Source: CAMCVE01 sp039920645
Lineage (GTDB): Bacteria > Bdellovibrionota > UBA2428
Reading direction: 5' to 3'
DNA length: 7,954 bases
Assembly: GCA_039920645.1 (NCBI GenBank)
Contig: JBDSDI010000012.1
Span: 1 to 7,954, forward strand
Shown: positions 6,859 to 7,954 of the stretch, one piece after another
How the letters are laid out: the number at the start of each line of letters is the position of its first letter
Numbering within the stretch: the first letter of the stretch is position 1
Notes under the pieces: model-generated
Databases searched by the model: none
What the model saw: only the letters and a program-made list of their open reading frames with translations
Told to the model about the DNA's origin: nothing
Program-made: the position numbers and the translations under genes

Positions 6859-6911
6859 AAAATACGAACTCGGAATTTTGGAATCCTCGCCTTACGGAAC
6901 CCCGATGTCAA
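6859..6911 (-). promoter_or_regulatory. Candidate kimA promoter region
   Basis: The 110-bp gap upstream of kimA contains, on the minus strand, a perfect TTGACA (6911-6906). It is followed after 17 bases by GAGGAT (6888-6883), which keeps the key A and T of the -10 element, and would give a leader of about 25 bases. A second -10-like hexamer, TATTTT (6864-6859), ends 7 bases before the ATG and would give a leaderless transcript, but has no good -35. Neither option leaves room for a c-di-AMP riboswitch. Confidence 0.35.
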
Positions 6912-6921
6912 AGGAGAAACC

Positions 6922-6950
6922 GGGCCTCTGCTTCACCGCGAAAGAAGCCC
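6922..6950. terminator. Imperfect hairpin between the helicase gene and kimA
   Basis: GGGC at 6922-6925 and GCCC at 6947-6950 form the base of a stem that continues, after one mismatch, with three more pairs around a loop of about 13 bases. On the minus strand it starts 12 bases after the helicase stop and is followed by GGTTTCTCCTTT, a weak T-rich stretch. It may be a poor terminator separating the helicase from kimA, or chance. Confidence 0.25.
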
Positions 6951-6961
6951 TTTCTCTCGAT

Positions 6962-7954
6962 CTAGGATTCCGCGGCGATCTTGGCGTGGAAGGCCGTAAC
7001 TTGCGGATCGGCAAAGATCGAGCGTTCATCCCAACCATCGATCGAGAGCCCGTTGGAGCTGCGCACGCGGCTGAGCGCTACATAAGCTTGTCCCGGTTCC
7101 CAGAGATTTCTTAATGAGACGATCATTTTGTCGAGGGTTGCTCCTTGCGCTTTATGGATCGTTACGGCATAGGCCAGGCTGAGCGGATAGTTGCGCGCGC
7201 TGGCGCTCTCATTGCCCTCAGCATCCATGAGCGAGAACTTGGATTTTTCGATCTCTACAGTTCTGCCGTTCGCGAGACGAATCTCGATTTCTTTTTTCCC
7301 GAAATGCTTCACATGTCCCAGGCTGCCGTTGACCCAGCGACCCTGGGGATCGTTTTGACGGAGCATCACGAAGGCTCCCGTCTTAAGCACGAGCGTCGCG
7401 GGAATGGGGAGATTATTCGTGAGCGATTTCACGGCGCATTCGTCGCCCGTGAAATCGGTTTCGAAGATCTTCGCGTCGCCCTCGAGTTCGGCGAGTTTAC
7501 GTTGATTAATACGATCAACATCGATCTTGCGTGCGTAAAGCACGGAGCCTTCGAAATCTTCGTCGCCCTCTACGGCCATGCGCCAGTTGAGCAGGTTCTT
7601 AACGCGTTCCGAAACGATCCCCACGCGGACGTCCGCGAGAATTTCACAGAAATCAGGATCTTCTGCGGCTCTCATCATTTCTTTGAGGTGAATGGCGCGA
7701 AAATCAGAGCGAATCCAGGCGTCACTTAGAAAAGCCCAGTCCCGGCGACTGGTCTCACGAGTGACCGGAGGGAGCTGCGCGAAGTCGCCGACCGCGATCA
7801 CTTTTAATCCGCCCCACGCTCGCGGGTCTCCGCGAGCGCCGCGGGCGATTTTTTCGGCGGCATCGAGTGCGACCCCGGGAATCATCGAGACTTCGTCGAG
7901 CACGAACCCCACGGCTTTCTTGAGACGGCGCGCGACGCGACGGTCTTTGGTGGC
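6962..7954 (-). CDS. Pif1/RecD-like superfamily 1B DNA helicase, C-terminal part
   Basis: The frame stays open to the right edge, so 330 C-terminal residues are visible and the N-terminus with Walker A lies outside the window. From the edge, visible motifs are Walker B VLDEVSM (about 18-24), a Pif1-signature-like stretch IPGVALDAAEKIAR, motif III AVGDFAQLPPV (about 54-64), the Gln/Arg region HLKEMMRAAEDPDF, the 2B-like insert, motif V YAVTIHKAQGATLD (about 262-275) and motif VI QAYVALSRV (289-297). These define a Pif1-family SF1B helicase, an ATP-driven 5'-to-3' DNA translocase acting in replication, repair or G-quadruplex unwinding. A GTG at 7912 could be taken as a start but would remove half of the ATPase, so it is rejected. 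It is followed on the same strand by kimA after 110 bp. Confidence 0.9.
   Translation of the reverse strand, partial: ATKDRRVARRLKKAVGFVLDEVSMIPGVALDAAEKIARGARGDPRAWGGLKVIAVGDFAQLPPVTRETSRRDWAFLSDAWIRSDFRAIHLKEMMRAAEDPDFCEILADVRVGIVSERVKNLLNWRMAVEGDEDFEGSVLYARKIDVDRINQRKLAELEGDAKIFETDFTGDECAVKSLTNNLPIPATLVLKTGAFVMLRQNDPQGRWVNGSLGHVKHFGKKEIEIRLANGRTVEIEKSKFSLMDAEGNESASARNYPLSLAYAVTIHKAQGATLDKMIVSLRNLWEPGQAYVALSRVRSSNGLSIDGWDERSIFADPQVTAFHAKIAAES

Noticed and set aside
6849..6911. TTG at 6911 as the kimA start
   Set aside because: It would add 20 basic residues not present in KimA homologues as I recall them, and the TTGACA there is better read as a -35 element.
7145..7729. 194-codon plus-strand open frame opposite the helicase gene
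   Set aside because: It is antisense to conserved helicase motifs and has no recognisable family.
1..7954. Defence island, prophage, transposon or biosynthetic cluster
   Set aside because: No integrase, transposase, toxin-antitoxin pair, restriction enzyme, capsid or synthase gene is present, and no boundary repeats or marked composition shift are visible. The Pif1-type helicase alone is not evidence for a defence system.

Overview
The window is ordinary-looking bacterial chromosome, moderately GC-rich by eye and densely coded, with seven genes I consider real. No rRNA, tRNA, CRISPR array, insertion sequence or phage gene is visible. The gene mix (BON protein, HTTM membrane protein, YaeQ, COG2509 dehydrogenase, KimA-type potassium transporter, Pif1-type helicase) fits a Gram-negative bacterium. 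A predatory or free-living lineage near Bdellovibrionota or the former Deltaproteobacteria is a guess, not a demonstrated placement.

Layout. Bases 1-96 hold a strong 15-bp stem-loop and a short direct repeat. A small BON-domain gene (minus) and an FAD-dependent DAO-family oxidoreductase (plus) diverge from a short control region at about 385-475. That region carries promoter-like hexamers for both genes and a palindrome between them. The oxidoreductase converges on, and overlaps by 28 bp, a minus-strand pair: an HTTM membrane protein and a small unrecognised partner whose stop codon abuts the HTTM start. Divergent from that pair, yaeQ and a COG2509 FAD dehydrogenase run on the plus strand. 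The dehydrogenase converges, with a 21-bp gap, on a full-length KimA-type K+ transporter (minus). Upstream of kimA, on the same strand, is the C-terminal part of a Pif1/RecD-like helicase that runs off the right edge.

How the parts may work together. The HTTM protein and its partner look like one functional unit. The yaeQ-COG2509 pair is probably co-transcribed, but I see no obvious shared pathway. KimA keeps every potassium-site residue I can place from the Bacillus subtilis protein, yet has no room for the c-di-AMP riboswitch that controls it there. A recurrent theme is the lack of Shine-Dalgarno sequences: several start codons sit 6-8 nt after a -10-like hexamer, which suggests leaderless transcription. 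The least explained items are the HTTM-partner pair, the palindrome between the two divergent promoters, and the leaderless pattern.
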